From positions 1 to 6,163 of the forward strand of contig JAJZCU010000144.1 of assembly GCA_021828935.1 (NCBI GenBank): a stretch of 6,163 bases of DNA, written 5' to 3'. Made by a program: the position numbers and the translations under genes. The first letter of the stretch is position 1; each line of letters opens with the position of its first letter. This DNA is from Planctomycetota bacterium (GTDB taxonomy: Bacteria > Planctomycetota > Phycisphaerae > WQYP01). This document shows, piece after piece, positions 6,157-6,163 of the stretch. The notes under the pieces were generated by a model. That model searched no databases, had not been told where the DNA came from, and saw only the letters and a list, made by a program, of their open reading frames with translations.

Positions 6157-6163
6157 TCTGGAA

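Overview
The window looks like Planctomycetes-type DNA (Phycisphaerae-like is my best guess; Verrucomicrobia is the main alternative). It is GC-rich, carries a very long secreted protein built from Gly/Asn/Thr-rich beta-strand repeats typical of these phyla, has a small secreted PepSY-like protein, and has wide intergenic gaps. This assignment is inference from protein style, not from a marker gene.

Layout. Bases 1-2967, minus strand: one uninterrupted reading frame of 989 codons that runs off the left edge. It encodes a signal peptide, a glycoside hydrolase family 16 (GH16) catalytic domain, and then a long repetitive region of autotransporter-associated beta-strand type. The repeats have an 864-bp (288-residue) period: two full copies and the start of a third are visible. 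Bases 2968-3893: a gap of about 0.9 kb with no convincing gene. It holds a probable promoter for the GH16 gene, a 5'-UTR inverted repeat and a striking set of three evenly spaced TGTCGCA half-sites. Bases 3894-4310, plus: a 138-residue hypothetical protein with a DUF2283-like N-terminal half. Bases 4580-4903, plus: a 107-residue exported PepSY-like protein, preceded by a hairpin plus T-tract in its leader and followed by a strong intrinsic terminator at 4961-4992. Bases 5062-6156, plus: dihydroorotase (pyrC, pyrimidine biosynthesis). It appears to start leaderless, and its end looks frameshifted just before the right edge.

The genes do not form one operon. The GH16 gene is divergent from the rest, and the three plus-strand genes are separated by gaps and terminator-like hairpins, so each is probably transcribed on its own. 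The GH16-repeat protein would act outside the cell or at its surface on a beta-glucan or galactan-type polysaccharide. PyrC is housekeeping. I see no mobile element, CRISPR array, tRNA or rRNA. The most notable items are the GH16/repeat fusion, the three-site operator-like array and the leader structures.
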